Assembly (NCBI GenBank): GCA_002071685.1
Contig: MWBO01000028.1
Span: 1-34,443 of the forward strand
Reading direction: 5' to 3'
DNA length: 34,443 bases
DNA from: a candidate division WS2 bacterium ADurb.Bin280
GTDB taxonomy: Bacteria > Patescibacteriota > UBA1384 > DTJR01
Shown here piece by piece: positions 23,112 through 31,999 of the stretch (positions are counted from its first letter, which is position 1; each line of letters opens with the position of its first letter). The position numbers and the translations under genes were made by a program. Under the pieces are notes generated by a model that worked only from the letters and a program-made list of their open reading frames with translations, ran no database searches and was not told the DNA's origin.

Positions 23112-24995
23112 TTAACCTCTGTGTTCACTCCACCATCTGATGATGTCGCTGGCAATCGGGGCAGACACCCTGCTCCCCTCTCCAGCCCCCTCAACAAGCA
23201 CTGTAACAGCAATTTCCGGATTTTCATAAGGAGCATAGGAGATAAACCAAGCATGAGTTTTGTCTTCATTACCAAATTGAGCCGTACCGGTTTTGGCTGC
23301 CACAGATACCGGAAAGTTATTGGCAAATGGGGAACGAGCCGAACCGGAAGTGACCGTCTGTCTCATTCCCTCTTGAACTATTCTGATCGTGTCGCGAGGC
23401 ATCACTTCCTTACTGATGACAAAATCGCTATCGCTAAAGGATGAAATCAATTCATCTTCTTTCTTTATTTCACTAATCAAATGAGGTCGATAAAGCGTTC
23501 CGCCATTTGCGATCGAAGCGGTAGCGGCAGTAATTTGCAAGGGCGTGACGTTGAGATCTCCTTGTCCGATCGAAAGATTGTATGTGTTACCTATGTACCA
23601 TTCCTCTCCAGTCGCTTCCTTTTTCCACTCTTTTGTGGGCAAAAACCCCGATCTCTCGCCAATAAGATCAATTCCCAGTATTTTACCAAAGCCAAATTTC
23701 TCAAGCCCATTTTTAATTCTTTCAGGTCCAAGACCGTTTTTTATCGGCCCCCACCCTCCACCAAGGGCATAGAAAAAAATGTTGTTTGATTCAGCAATTG
23801 CCGTTCTAATATCGGTCATTCCATGATCCTTCCAGTCAGGAAAAGACCATTGTCCGAGCTCTATTTTTGCCGGAGTATCAAAAGCAATCTTGTCATCAAC
23901 GACTTTTTCAAAAAGAGCAGTTGAGGCAATAAATGGCTTGATTGTTGAACCAGACGGATATTCGCCTGCAATAGCCCTGTTCAGAAGGGGGTTTGATTTA
24001 TCGCTTAAAAGCTCTTGATATTCCTCGTTGCTGATGCCGCCAGACATTTTGCTATTGTCATAATCCGGAATACTGACCATCGCCTTGATGGCACCATTTC
24101 GCGTATCCATGACAACGGCAACCGCATTGGTCTTCATTTCGCTTGCCACTTGACTCAATTTTTCACTGACAAAGTTTTGCAAATCTAGATTAATGCTGGT
24201 CTTAACGGTCGCCCCAACCTTTGCGTCTTGTTCAGAAAGATATCTGATCAGTTTGCCGGATGCATCAACTTCCGATTTTTGCGATCCGGGCTCCCCCTGC
24301 AGATATTCATCGTAGGCCTCTTCAATCCCCGACTTACCGGTCATTTTGTTTACTATTAACGACGGCCTGTCTTCCACTTCTTTGGGAGAAATTTTTCCAA
24401 TATAACCAAGCAGATGAGACAAGTTTCTGTATGGATAGGTTCTAATAAACATAGGGGTTATCTCAAAGTCTTGAAACAAAATGAGTGATTTTTTCAATAT
24501 CAGCGCCTCATCCTTTTCTATCTTTTCTTTCAACACTACATTTCCAGTGTAATCAGAGTTTGAAATTTGCTTCCAAACTTCTTCTCTTGGAATATCGATC
24601 AGTGCAAAAAGACTGTCATCGACTTTGTCCAGATCTCTTTTTTTATTGATGTGACAAACTAACTGATAAGAATAATCGTTTTTGACCAGTGCTCTGTCTT
24701 TTTCATCAACAATCATTCCTCTGGGCGCTGGTGTCAAAATGTTCCTAGTTCTATTCCCCTCCGCTATTCTGTTGTTTTCAATTCCTTCTTCTACTTGCAA
24801 AAAAAACAATCTAGAAAGCAAAACTACAAAAAATAAAATAGCAAGAACCACTCCCAAATTGACAATCGGCGACTTATGAGTGATGACGTCAAAATCTCTA
24901 TCATCTTTGTCAAAGTATTCGCGATCATTAATTTTCTGCCGAAAATCACCAATCGGTCTATTTCTTGAAAAAATATTATTGAGTGCTTTTTTCAT
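23112..24995 (-). CDS. mrdA: Penicillin-binding protein 2 (elongasome transpeptidase)
   Basis: This 627-residue class B PBP has an N-terminal membrane segment (about 48-70) and a pedestal domain with RNILTPAPRGMIVDEKDRALVKN. The transpeptidase domain has SGSTIKPF as the active-site SxxK, ESNNIFF as SxN and AAKTGTAQFG as KTG. It crosslinks peptidoglycan during side-wall growth with the MreBCD scaffold. Its position right after mreD (20-base overlap) supports PBP2 rather than the division enzyme PBP3. No rodA is in the window. Confidence 0.95.
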   Translation of the reverse strand: MKKALNNIFSRNRPIGDFRQKINDREYFDKDDRDFDVITHKSPIVNLGVVLAILFFVVLLSRLFFLQVEEGIENNRIAEGNRTRNILTPAPRGMIVDEKDRALVKNDYSYQLVCHINKKRDLDKVDDSLFALIDIPREEVWKQISNSDYTGNVVLKEKIEKDEALILKKSLILFQDFEITPMFIRTYPYRNLSHLLGYIGKISPKEVEDRPSLIVNKMTGKSGIEEAYDEYLQGEPGSQKSEVDASGKLIRYLSEQDAKVGATVKTSINLDLQNFVSEKLSQVASEMKTNAVAVVMDTRNGAIKAMVSIPDYDNSKMSGGISNEEYQELLSDKSNPLLNRAIAGEYPSGSTIKPFIASTALFEKVVDDKIAFDTPAKIELGQWSFPDWKDHGMTDIRTAIAESNNIFFYALGGGWGPIKNGLGPERIKNGLEKFGFGKILGIDLIGERSGFLPTKEWKKEATGEEWYIGNTYNLSIGQGDLNVTPLQITAATASIANGGTLYRPHLISEIKKEDELISSFSDSDFVISKEVMPRDTIRIVQEGMRQTVTSGSARSPFANNFPVSVAAKTGTAQFGNEDKTHAWFISYAPYENPEIAVTVLVEGAGEGSRVSAPIASDIIRWWSEHRG

Positions 24996-25467
24996 TTATA
25001 AAAAAATTATCAAGTCTATTTACAGCAAAACTCCAAAGAGGGAAAAAAGCGGCATGAATTAAAAGCGTAACGATCGTAAATTTTGTAAATGAATAGAAGC
25101 TTACAAAATCCGACGACAAAACAATAGATGCAGCGCAAATCAAAAAGTTGACCGTCACGTAAACGAAAAAAACTACCGCCTGATTTTTTAAGTCAACAAA
25201 CTTTCCTCTTATCAAATAAGAGACGCAAATTACAAAAAGGACAAAAAAACTTACATAGGGAATTTGCGAGCTCGAAGAAATGTCATACAAAAAAGAATAG
25301 ATAAGTCCCGACAGAACTGCAATTTCGATTTTATAGCGCGTTGAAATAATAAACAAAAATGCTGGAAAAAGAAAAACGAAGCGCATTAACTCAAATTTTC
25401 CCGATAAAGCCAGATCAATTACTGCAAAAAATACTGACAATATTATAAAAAAAATTTTACTGTTCAT
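24976..25467 (-). CDS. mreD: Rod shape-determining membrane protein MreD
   Basis: This 163-residue protein has about five to six membrane segments (for example FFIILSVFFAVIDLAL, FVFLFPAFLFII, AVLSGLIYSFLYDI). The motif GLIYSFLYDISSSSQIPY resembles the MreD GL..D..S...G pattern. MreD links MreC to the wall machinery. The assignment rests on topology plus its place between mreC and PBP2, with 11- and 20-base overlaps. Confidence 0.88.
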   Translation of the reverse strand: MNSKIFFIILSVFFAVIDLALSGKFELMRFVFLFPAFLFIISTRYKIEIAVLSGLIYSFLYDISSSSQIPYVSFFVLFVICVSYLIRGKFVDLKNQAVVFFVYVTVNFLICAASIVLSSDFVSFYSFTKFTIVTLLIHAAFFPLWSFAVNRLDNFFINEKSTQ

Positions 25468-26233
25468 TGGCCAAAATTGTAATTACTTCAACACCCGACA
25501 AGGCAAAGGGTGATTTTATTTTTATATCCTGAAATAGACCCGTTCCCTTTTTACTCTCCGCAACTTCTCCGATCAAAAGCCCTTTTGGCAGGTCCCCGCC
25601 CAGACCACTGGTTAGGACCTTCTCGCCCAAAGAAACCTCGACCCAAGCTGGAACATCCGTCATCACAAGGCCTTCTAGACTGCCTTGAATCATGCCTGTT
25701 TCTCGACTCGTATCAAGAATAGAGGGTGTCAAATAGTTGTGATTAGTTATCAGAACAACTTCGCTTGTTTTCTCTTCTACTTTTTTCACTTGACCAATCA
25801 AGAAGCCGTTGGACAAAACTGCGTCAGAAACCTTCACCCCGTCACTTGAACCCTTGTCAACAATGATGGAGCGATTAAAATTTTGCGGGGTTCTGGATAT
25901 AATGCGCGCAAATAATTTCTCATAATTTAAATCGAGATTCTGCTCCGATAAAACCTGCTGATTCAACACGTCTCGCTCCTGCATTGCGACAATTTGCGAT
26001 TTGAGCTGGGCATTTTGCGCCTCAAGCTCCTTATTTTTTTTGTATAACAAGTTAAGCTCGCCAATAAATCTAATTGGATAAAGCGCCCTGTCTACAGTGT
26101 CAGCAACCACTCGCGACGAGGGCAAGATTACTTTGCTGGTAAAAATTTCAAAGGGCAAACTCCATATACGATAAAGAATAAACAGCATCAAAAAAGAGCA
26201 AAAAACTAAAATCAAAAAGTATGTCCTTTTCAT
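25457..26233 (-). CDS. mreC: Rod shape-determining protein MreC
   Basis: This 258-residue protein has one N-terminal membrane segment, a coiled coil (about 60-95, ELNLLYKKNKELEAQNAQLKS) and two beta domains. ARIISRTPQNFNRSIIVDKG and VVLITNHNYLTPSILDTSRETGMIQGS match the conserved MreC core, ending in VLTSGLGGDLPKGLLIGEV. MreC organises PBP2 outside the membrane. It lies 3 bases after mreB and overlaps mreD. Confidence 0.96.
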   Translation of the reverse strand: MKRTYFLILVFCSFLMLFILYRIWSLPFEIFTSKVILPSSRVVADTVDRALYPIRFIGELNLLYKKNKELEAQNAQLKSQIVAMQERDVLNQQVLSEQNLDLNYEKLFARIISRTPQNFNRSIIVDKGSSDGVKVSDAVLSNGFLIGQVKKVEEKTSEVVLITNHNYLTPSILDTSRETGMIQGSLEGLVMTDVPAWVEVSLGEKVLTSGLGGDLPKGLLIGEVAESKKGTGLFQDIKIKSPFALSGVEVITILANEQ

Positions 26234-26236
26234 TTT

Positions 26237-27280
26237 TTAACCTTTCAGCGCGCTCGAGAGCAAAACTTCACGAAGCTTATCGAGATCCTCGATGACAACT
26301 CCCGTACCGCGCACAACACATGTTAAAGGATCGTCAGCAATGATGGTTTTGGTTTGGGTTTCGTGCATCAGTAATTTATCAAGACCTTTCAAAAGAGCTC
26401 CACCGCCCGAAAGAACGATGCCCTGAGTATAGATATCTGCAACCAGCTCTGCGGGAGACTCCTCGATAGTATTTTTGACCGCCTTAACTATGGCCTTGAT
26501 TGATTTACCAATCGCTTTTCTAATAGCTTCATCATCCACTACTATTTCCTTCGGTAAACCGGAGACAAGATCCTTGCCTCTCATTCGGCAAGTCGCTCCT
26601 TCGCCAAACTCAATCGCGCTACCGATCGCAATCTTTATTTCTTCAGCTGTTTTAAGCCCCAAGTCTAAATTAAATTGATCGCGAGCGAAATCTACAATGT
26701 CCTCGTTCATTTCATCGCCGGCAATTCTCAGGGATTTACTGCTAACAACTCCCCCCAGTGCCATCACCGCCACTTCAGTCGTTCCACCACCAATATCGAC
26801 AATCATCGAACCGCTTGATTCCTGAACTGGAAGGCGCGCACCAATAGCCGCCGCAAGGGGCTCTTCTATCAGATAAACTTCTCTGGCACCGGCATTTAAA
26901 GCGGCCTCTTCAACCGCCCTTCTTTCGACTTCGGTCACACCGTAGGGAACCCCAACAACCACTCTGGGTCTTGGCGAAATACTAAAACGATTCGTTTGTG
27001 TTTTGGAAATATAATACTTGAGCATCTGTTCCGTTATTTCAAAATCGGAAATTACGCCATCACATAGCGGCCTAACAGCAATAATGTGCGAGGGGGTTCG
27101 CCCGACCATCTCCCTTGCTTCACTTCCAATTGCTAATACTTGTTTGGTTTTTTGATTTATCGCCACCACAGAAGGTTCGTTGAGGACAATGCCTCTGGAT
27201 CTGACATAAACCAGAGTATTGGCTGTGCCTAAATCTATGCCAATGTCTTGCGAGAATGAACCAAAAAATCCTTTGAACAT
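26237..27280 (-). CDS. mreB: Actin-like rod-shape protein MreB
   Basis: This 347-residue actin-fold protein has phosphate loop 1 DIGIDLGTANTLVYVR, the second nucleotide motif MIVDIGGGTTEVAVMALGG and the adenosine motif GIVLSGGGALLKGLDKLL. It forms membrane filaments that guide side-wall synthesis. The start at 27280 has no Shine-Dalgarno and follows an AT-rich leader of about 25 bases. It is first in the mreB-mreC-mreD-PBP2 operon, so the cell is probably rod-shaped or elongating. Confidence 0.98.
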   Translation of the reverse strand: MFKGFFGSFSQDIGIDLGTANTLVYVRSRGIVLNEPSVVAINQKTKQVLAIGSEAREMVGRTPSHIIAVRPLCDGVISDFEITEQMLKYYISKTQTNRFSISPRPRVVVGVPYGVTEVERRAVEEAALNAGAREVYLIEEPLAAAIGARLPVQESSGSMIVDIGGGTTEVAVMALGGVVSSKSLRIAGDEMNEDIVDFARDQFNLDLGLKTAEEIKIAIGSAIEFGEGATCRMRGKDLVSGLPKEIVVDDEAIRKAIGKSIKAIVKAVKNTIEESPAELVADIYTQGIVLSGGGALLKGLDKLLMHETQTKTIIADDPLTCVVRGTGVVIEDLDKLREVLLSSALKG

Positions 27281-27312
27281 ATTAAATTTAAATTAAAAAA
27301 GCTACAGAGCTG

Positions 27313-27340
27313 ATTTTATCAGTCCGCTTCGTTTAGTCAA
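27313..27340 (-). promoter_or_regulatory. mreB operon promoter
   Basis: TTGACT (27340-27335), a 16-base spacer and TAAAAT (27318-27313) are on the minus strand. A 5-bp hairpin (27310-27322) overlaps the -10. The rest of the spacer to 27405 shows no clear mltG terminator. Confidence 0.68.
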
Positions 27341-27405
27341 ACGTCGCAACAACTATTTAAAAAAATCTATATTATTCTAAATTGCAAAAAAATTGATGTT
27401 GACGG

Positions 27406-28470
27406 CTAAGTCGAAACACCAAATTGAGAAATTGCCTTTAGATGTTCGCTGTAAGTTTTGGAGAAATGAATTTGACCGTTTTCATCGTGGAAGAAATAAT
27501 AATAATCAAAATTTTCTTCCGGCTTAACCGTCGCCTCTATACTTTTTAATCCCGGATTACAAATTGGAGCCGGAGGTAAACCCTTTTGTTTATATGTGTT
27601 GAACTCACTATTAAGAGAGTTTATGTCATTTCTGGTAATTGGTGTCCAAAAATCAAAATCTACGTTTTTTTTCTCCAAAAATTTTTTCGAGTCGAGAGCA
27701 TATCTGATTGTCGGATCTGCCTGCATCAGCATATTTTCTCTGATTCTATTTTTGTAAACAGCGGATATTTTGCGCCTTTCGTCGTCGTTTTTCGCCTCCC
27801 TCTCTACGATCGAAGCGACGATCAAATCATCATCGCTCACCGTCAAGCCACTGATCCTTTTTTCAAAATTTTCCTGCATCTCGCGAACAATTTTTGAAGG
27901 TTCGTATCCCCTTGGAAATAAATAGGTGTCGGGAAAAAGAGTTCCCTCTTTTCCGGTAGCCGACTCAACAAAGTCCATTACATCAAGACCCTGTAATCGA
28001 TTTAAGACCTTGGCAATCTGCAACGACCTAAAGCCCTCGGGAATAGTGACCGAATAAGCATCTGTGTTGGCGTTTTTTATCTTTTCCAATATCTCATCGA
28101 GCGTCATCGCTCTTGAAAGTTTGTAATGACCGGCCTTTATCGACCTAGAGTCGGACCGGCTCAAAAAATAAAAGGCCCATTTTGACCTTATCAAGCCCTC
28201 CTGCTCTAATTCATCACCAACTTTCAACGCACCATAGCCCTCTTCAACTTCGAAATAGGCAAACTCCGAAGCATTTTCTTCGATTGGACGTTTGGCGAAA
28301 TTTACCCAAGCAAAAACTATCAGTACAAGCAGTACCAGAAGAAGCAAAAAACTCAAAAGAATTTTGTAAACTCCGCCTTTCTGAACGGGGCGAAGACTTG
28401 GCAAGCGGATTTGTAAATTTCTTGCCGGTCTTTTTTCCTTCTTATAATCATTGACTTGCAGATTCTTCAT
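27406..28470 (-). CDS. mltG: Endolytic murein transglycosylase MltG
   Basis: About 354 residues: a basic N-terminus, one membrane segment (about 33-55), a LysM-like region and the YceG catalytic domain. The catalytic Glu is in VASIVEREAKNDDERRKISAVYKNRI, followed by MQADPTIRYAL, TYKQKGLPPAPICNPGL and FDYYYFFHDENG, all in family order. It cuts nascent glycan strands outside the membrane and sets their length. ATG 28470 is preferred to the TTG just before it. It overlaps ruvX by 23 bases; mltG next to ruvX is a widespread pairing. Confidence 0.96.
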   Translation of the reverse strand: MKNLQVNDYKKEKRPARNLQIRLPSLRPVQKGGVYKILLSFLLLLVLLVLIVFAWVNFAKRPIEENASEFAYFEVEEGYGALKVGDELEQEGLIRSKWAFYFLSRSDSRSIKAGHYKLSRAMTLDEILEKIKNANTDAYSVTIPEGFRSLQIAKVLNRLQGLDVMDFVESATGKEGTLFPDTYLFPRGYEPSKIVREMQENFEKRISGLTVSDDDLIVASIVEREAKNDDERRKISAVYKNRIRENMLMQADPTIRYALDSKKFLEKKNVDFDFWTPITRNDINSLNSEFNTYKQKGLPPAPICNPGLKSIEATVKPEENFDYYYFFHDENGQIHFSKTYSEHLKAISQFGVST

Positions 28471-28864
28471 CAATGTACCTCTGGAGAATCAAAGATGCAC
28501 TACGGGCATCAATCTCTCCCTTTTTCTTTATTTTTCCAAGCTCCTCTAAAGCTTGAGTGGATGTAAAAGATTCTTCTTGAAATACGATTGGAATTTGCGC
28601 TCGGTCAGCTATCTCCTTTGCCGCCTCCCTGGTCCATCTGCTCTGCATCGTTTCTTCGCCGTTTTTTGCAAGAGGAAGCCCAACGACACATAGCTGGACC
28701 TTCTGCTCATCAACAATCTCCTTTAGCTTCTTAAAAAACTCATCTTTCCTTGAAAAATCTAAATAGCCCAAGGATTCGGTCGCAAAACCATGACTAATAG
28801 CCAATCCTGTTCTTTTTTCCCCCAGATCAATTCCCAGAAGCGTTTTTTGAAGAATATTCGACAT
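28448..28864 (-). CDS. ruvX: RuvX/YqgF RNase H-fold protein
   Basis: This 138-residue RNase H-like protein acts in 16S rRNA 5' maturation and possibly as a Holliday-junction resolvase. LLGIDLGEKRTGLAIS holds the first catalytic Asp, VVGLPLAKNGEE the Gly-rich strand, VFQEESFTSTQA the middle Glu and DARSASLILQRYID the last Asp. It overlaps the preceding gene by 38 bases, longer than usual, and has no good Shine-Dalgarno, so translation is probably coupled. Confidence 0.95.
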   Translation of the reverse strand: MSNILQKTLLGIDLGEKRTGLAISHGFATESLGYLDFSRKDEFFKKLKEIVDEQKVQLCVVGLPLAKNGEETMQSRWTREAAKEIADRAQIPIVFQEESFTSTQALEELGKIKKKGEIDARSASLILQRYIDEESASQ

Positions 28865-30644
28865 TTATTTTTATATTAGATTTTAGAATTGGTGAAATTG
28901 GCAAAACCCACGAAGGACTTAGATTGACTTGGCCAATCTCGACACCCTCTAGTTCGCCAAGCTTTTGCTTGACGGTTTTTAAAGGTTTGGCGCGCAATGC
29001 CAAGGACTGACGTGCGATGTCTATCTTTGGACCAACATGGCTTTTTACATCAACAGAAAGCTTCATCTTTCCAACATTTATTTGATTTTCGGTAATGCTT
29101 GGATTTACTTCATCACTTTCGGTTTTCACCAAACCTTTTTCACCCTCGAGATCGCTTTCGACTTTGGCGAAAGCCGCCTCCCTTAGGTCGTTGACATCAA
29201 AGACAAGCACACTATATCTCAATTTTCCTTTGGCGACAAAATTGTCGGCTTCATCGTCAACGCTTTTGCTGACAGAGTATTCAGTAAGCTCGACAGTGCC
29301 CGCCTCGTCAAGAAAGGTTTTGCCCTGATTTTCACTTTTTGCGTCGTTTATCAATTTGTCTTTGTTGGCGTCTTGAAGCTCGCTCTTGCCCCTTTCGATA
29401 TCCGACTTTGTCACAATCTTAACTTTTTTTGTGACACCACCGCTGGTAGAACCGCTGACGGTTATTTTTGATTTACCAACTATTGCATATGTAGTCGAAG
29501 AACTCATATTTGCCTGCGCGCCAGCTTCTTTAGCAGTAATGGCACCACTGGCTTGACCTAGCACTTTGTCTCCGGCACTGTTTAGCGTAGCTTTTGGCAC
29601 TGTAATACTCGAATCCAAAGTGAACTCAACCGAATTGGAGCTTTTTAGCGAGGTTCCGCCGGCAATCTCTTCATCAACTCCCGACTCGTTTTTGAATACC
29701 ACGATTCCCTTGGCTTTTTCGCCAACGTTTTTTTCTCCGGAAGATGAAATGGTCTTTTCAAATTCCGACTCTTTTGAAACAAGCGTGCCCGGGATGATTC
29801 CTTCTGAAGCAGAGATCTCTTTCCTGTCTTTTTCAACGACCAGCTCGACGTTCTTATTTATCTCATCTGCATCAACTTTGATCGTCACGACCAATCTCGC
29901 TATGAGTAAATCAGTCAAAAGCAAAAGTGCCAAAAAAGCGATTGAGGCGACAGCAATGTAAATTACTCTTCTGCGATCAACTCTATTTCGTTTTGTGCGA
30001 GAATTTTTGATGTCTTCATAACGAATTGGTCTTGCACTCTCTTGCTCGTGCCTGTCCGCCTCTTGTTTGAGATCGCCAACCGGCCTTTTTACAAACTCTT
30101 CTTCAGACGGTTGGGGCGATGCATCAGATGGGGTCTCAACTGAGCTAGCAGGTAAGCTGTCGCTTGGGGGTTCCTCTTCTTTTTCCGGAGGACTGTCGTC
30201 TTCGTCATATCTGTGAATAGTAAATTCTTTGGGCAAACTTTCCCTATCAAACTCCTCCGCCTCATCTTTTTGCGCTAATTCTTCCTTGCTTGTTTTTTCC
30301 TCTGATGCAACCTCATTTTTTGAGTCTATTTCGATCGGTTCTTTGCTTTGGTCTTCGTCAAAGTCCTGCTTTATAACAAGAGGTGTTCGGCTTTTGACAT
30401 CTGAATAAACATCGAGACCGACCTGCGCCGCCAAATTTCTGCCTACCTCATCAGATGTCACGATAGCGATTTTTTTGCTCAATTTTTTGGCTTCTTTTTG
30501 TAATAGTTTCAAGCTAACCAATGACTGGGCAATCATAGAACCCTTGGGAATAACAAGACCAACCGAAGCCGTCTCCAGGCCTTTGAGTTTGTCGATAACG
30601 GATGTTATCTCTTCGTCTGCCTCTAAATATAAAAATTCATCCAT
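28827..30644 (-). CDS. Membrane protein with baseplate-J-like extracellular region
   Basis: This 605-residue protein starts with a cytoplasmic alpha/beta domain (about 1-95, VGLVIPKGSMIAQSLVSLKLL and KIAIVTSDEVGRNLAAQ). A long acidic, Pro-rich disordered stretch follows (about 100-215), then one membrane segment (YIAVASIAFLALLLLTDLLIA). The extracellular part is rich in Ser, Lys and Gly. The segment KAKGIVVFKNESG...IAGGTSLKSSNSVEFTLDSS resembles baseplate J/gp47-type domains, which are frequent in CPR genomes in this context. No contractile tail genes are nearby. The FtsA/PilM-like gene starts the same operon with no gap, so this may be a partner that anchors an actin-like filament or envelope machine. 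The function is unknown. Confidence 0.72.
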   Translation of the reverse strand: MDEFLYLEADEEITSVIDKLKGLETASVGLVIPKGSMIAQSLVSLKLLQKEAKKLSKKIAIVTSDEVGRNLAAQVGLDVYSDVKSRTPLVIKQDFDEDQSKEPIEIDSKNEVASEEKTSKEELAQKDEAEEFDRESLPKEFTIHRYDEDDSPPEKEEEPPSDSLPASSVETPSDASPQPSEEEFVKRPVGDLKQEADRHEQESARPIRYEDIKNSRTKRNRVDRRRVIYIAVASIAFLALLLLTDLLIARLVVTIKVDADEINKNVELVVEKDRKEISASEGIIPGTLVSKESEFEKTISSSGEKNVGEKAKGIVVFKNESGVDEEIAGGTSLKSSNSVEFTLDSSITVPKATLNSAGDKVLGQASGAITAKEAGAQANMSSSTTYAIVGKSKITVSGSTSGGVTKKVKIVTKSDIERGKSELQDANKDKLINDAKSENQGKTFLDEAGTVELTEYSVSKSVDDEADNFVAKGKLRYSVLVFDVNDLREAAFAKVESDLEGEKGLVKTESDEVNPSITENQINVGKMKLSVDVKSHVGPKIDIARQSLALRAKPLKTVKQKLGELEGVEIGQVNLSPSWVLPISPILKSNIKINVEYSSKNASGN

Positions 30645-31901
30645 TTAACTCCTTAGGGTTTTTACTACTTTGGACAATATCCCTTCGACGACCTTTTCCT
30701 TGCCGGAAACATCTATCGCTAAATTAGCAAGGGCCATGGGAGTGACGTCTTCAATATTTTTCAACTCACCGGTGTCGTCAATAATCGACGAAACATTGTT
30801 TGGTTTCAAAAAAGAAACGGTCGGTTTTTTGGAAAAAGGCAAACCCTTATACCATTTGTCGTCACTTAAAACTCTCTTGATATCGGGAAGATTCGAACCG
30901 CCTCCACAAAGTAAAATTCTCGATGGGAGAAGATCAAGTTCGGTAAATTCCTCAAGCGTCAGCTGAACGCCTGAAAGCCAAACCTCACTGTCAGTTTTTA
31001 TGGCTTTCTCGACTTTTTCTTTTTTCTCGGTGGAAATTTCGTTTGATGAATAGTCTAGTTTATCGCGCTCGGCTTCTAGAAATGATTCTCCCAAAACGCT
31101 GGCGATCCTCTTGGTAAATGCCCTGCCCCCGAGAGCAAACATCTTTGTTCCGACCAACCCTCCCTGACTGACGACTGCAATATCGGTCGTCCCGCCTCCA
31201 ATATCCACAAAAATAGCAGAAAAATCATTGCCTTGATCAGACCCCATACACCTTGCCACCGCAAACGGCTCGGCAACGATTGAGAGTAGGTCGAGGTCTA
31301 AGCTCTCGGCGATTGTTTGAAGCGCGCCAAGATGAACATTCGGAGCAAAGCAATTGAAAACGCTCACTTCAACTTCCTTGCCCTGAAAACCAAGTGGGTT
31401 GGTAATGTGATATCCGTCAATTTTGACATCGACAATGGCCGCATTGACAAGCTTGACGTTGACTTCCTTGTGGCCGGTTTCAAACGCCAAGATTTTTCTG
31501 GCCCGCTCGAAAGTTTGCTTTTGAACCTTGTGAACGATCTCTTCGAGCTCGTTCATGGAAATCTTCGCCTCCTGATCCGGCCTGATGTATTTGACATCGC
31601 TTGTGATACCTTTGACCAACTCACCGGCAATACCGATGATCACCTGTTCGGGCAGAATTTTGGCTTGAGTGGCCGCCTGATCAAGAGCCGCTTCGCAATT
31701 TTTTATAACACCATAAATATCGGTGACGACGCCCCCCTGAATGTCGGCCAATCTCTGGCGCTGCTTACCGACACCCAAAATCCTTGCCTTGTCACCTTCG
31801 ATTTTGAAAATTAGTGTTTTGACAAATTCCGTACCAATATCAAGAGATATGGCATAATCATCAAAACTTATCTTACTCTTAAAAGAAGAAAAAATTCCCA
31901 T
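30645..31901 (-). CDS. FtsA/PilM-like actin-fold ATPase
   Basis: This 418-residue protein has the actin phosphate 1 motif YAISLDIGTEFVKTLIFKIE and an FtsA-type inserted SHS2-like region (about 85-175). Phosphate 2 is SAIFVDIGGGTTDIAVVSQGG and the adenosine motif is ILLCGGGSNLPDIKRVL. The short C-terminal helix (KEKVVEGILSKVVKTLRS) could be an amphipathic membrane-targeting tail, as in FtsA. It could serve cell division (FtsA) or type IV pilus assembly (PilM). No ftsZ or other pil genes are in the window, so the choice is open. Its ATG follows TAAAAT by 7 bases, implying a leaderless mRNA. It heads the operon to mltG. Confidence 0.85.
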   Translation of the reverse strand: MGIFSSFKSKISFDDYAISLDIGTEFVKTLIFKIEGDKARILGVGKQRQRLADIQGGVVTDIYGVIKNCEAALDQAATQAKILPEQVIIGIAGELVKGITSDVKYIRPDQEAKISMNELEEIVHKVQKQTFERARKILAFETGHKEVNVKLVNAAIVDVKIDGYHITNPLGFQGKEVEVSVFNCFAPNVHLGALQTIAESLDLDLLSIVAEPFAVARCMGSDQGNDFSAIFVDIGGGTTDIAVVSQGGLVGTKMFALGGRAFTKRIASVLGESFLEAERDKLDYSSNEISTEKKEKVEKAIKTDSEVWLSGVQLTLEEFTELDLLPSRILLCGGGSNLPDIKRVLSDDKWYKGLPFSKKPTVSFLKPNNVSSIIDDTGELKNIEDVTPMALANLAIDVSGKEKVVEGILSKVVKTLRS

Positions 31902-31908
31902 TTAGTTT

Positions 31909-31917
31909 ATTTTAGCA
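31909..31917 (-). promoter_or_regulatory. Extended -10 promoter of the FtsA-like operon
   Basis: TGC-TAAAAT on the minus strand (31917-31909) lies 7 bases before ATG 31901. No good -35 is seen. The rest of 31918-31999 shows no gene. Confidence 0.55.
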
Positions 31918-31999
31918 CTTTTGAAACAATCAAACCACGTTTCACGCAAAATCATCATCTTTGCATATTTATTATTGGCAGAGCGTCTCTAGAGAAGGA

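Noticed and set aside
30880-30900. GATTCGAAC sequence resembling a tRNA T-loop
   Set aside because: It lies within the FtsA-like coding sequence and has no tRNA stems around it. No tRNA was found in the window.
31317-31814. 165-residue plus-strand ORF inside the FtsA-like gene
   Set aside because: Antisense shadow; the minus frame carries both actin nucleotide motifs.
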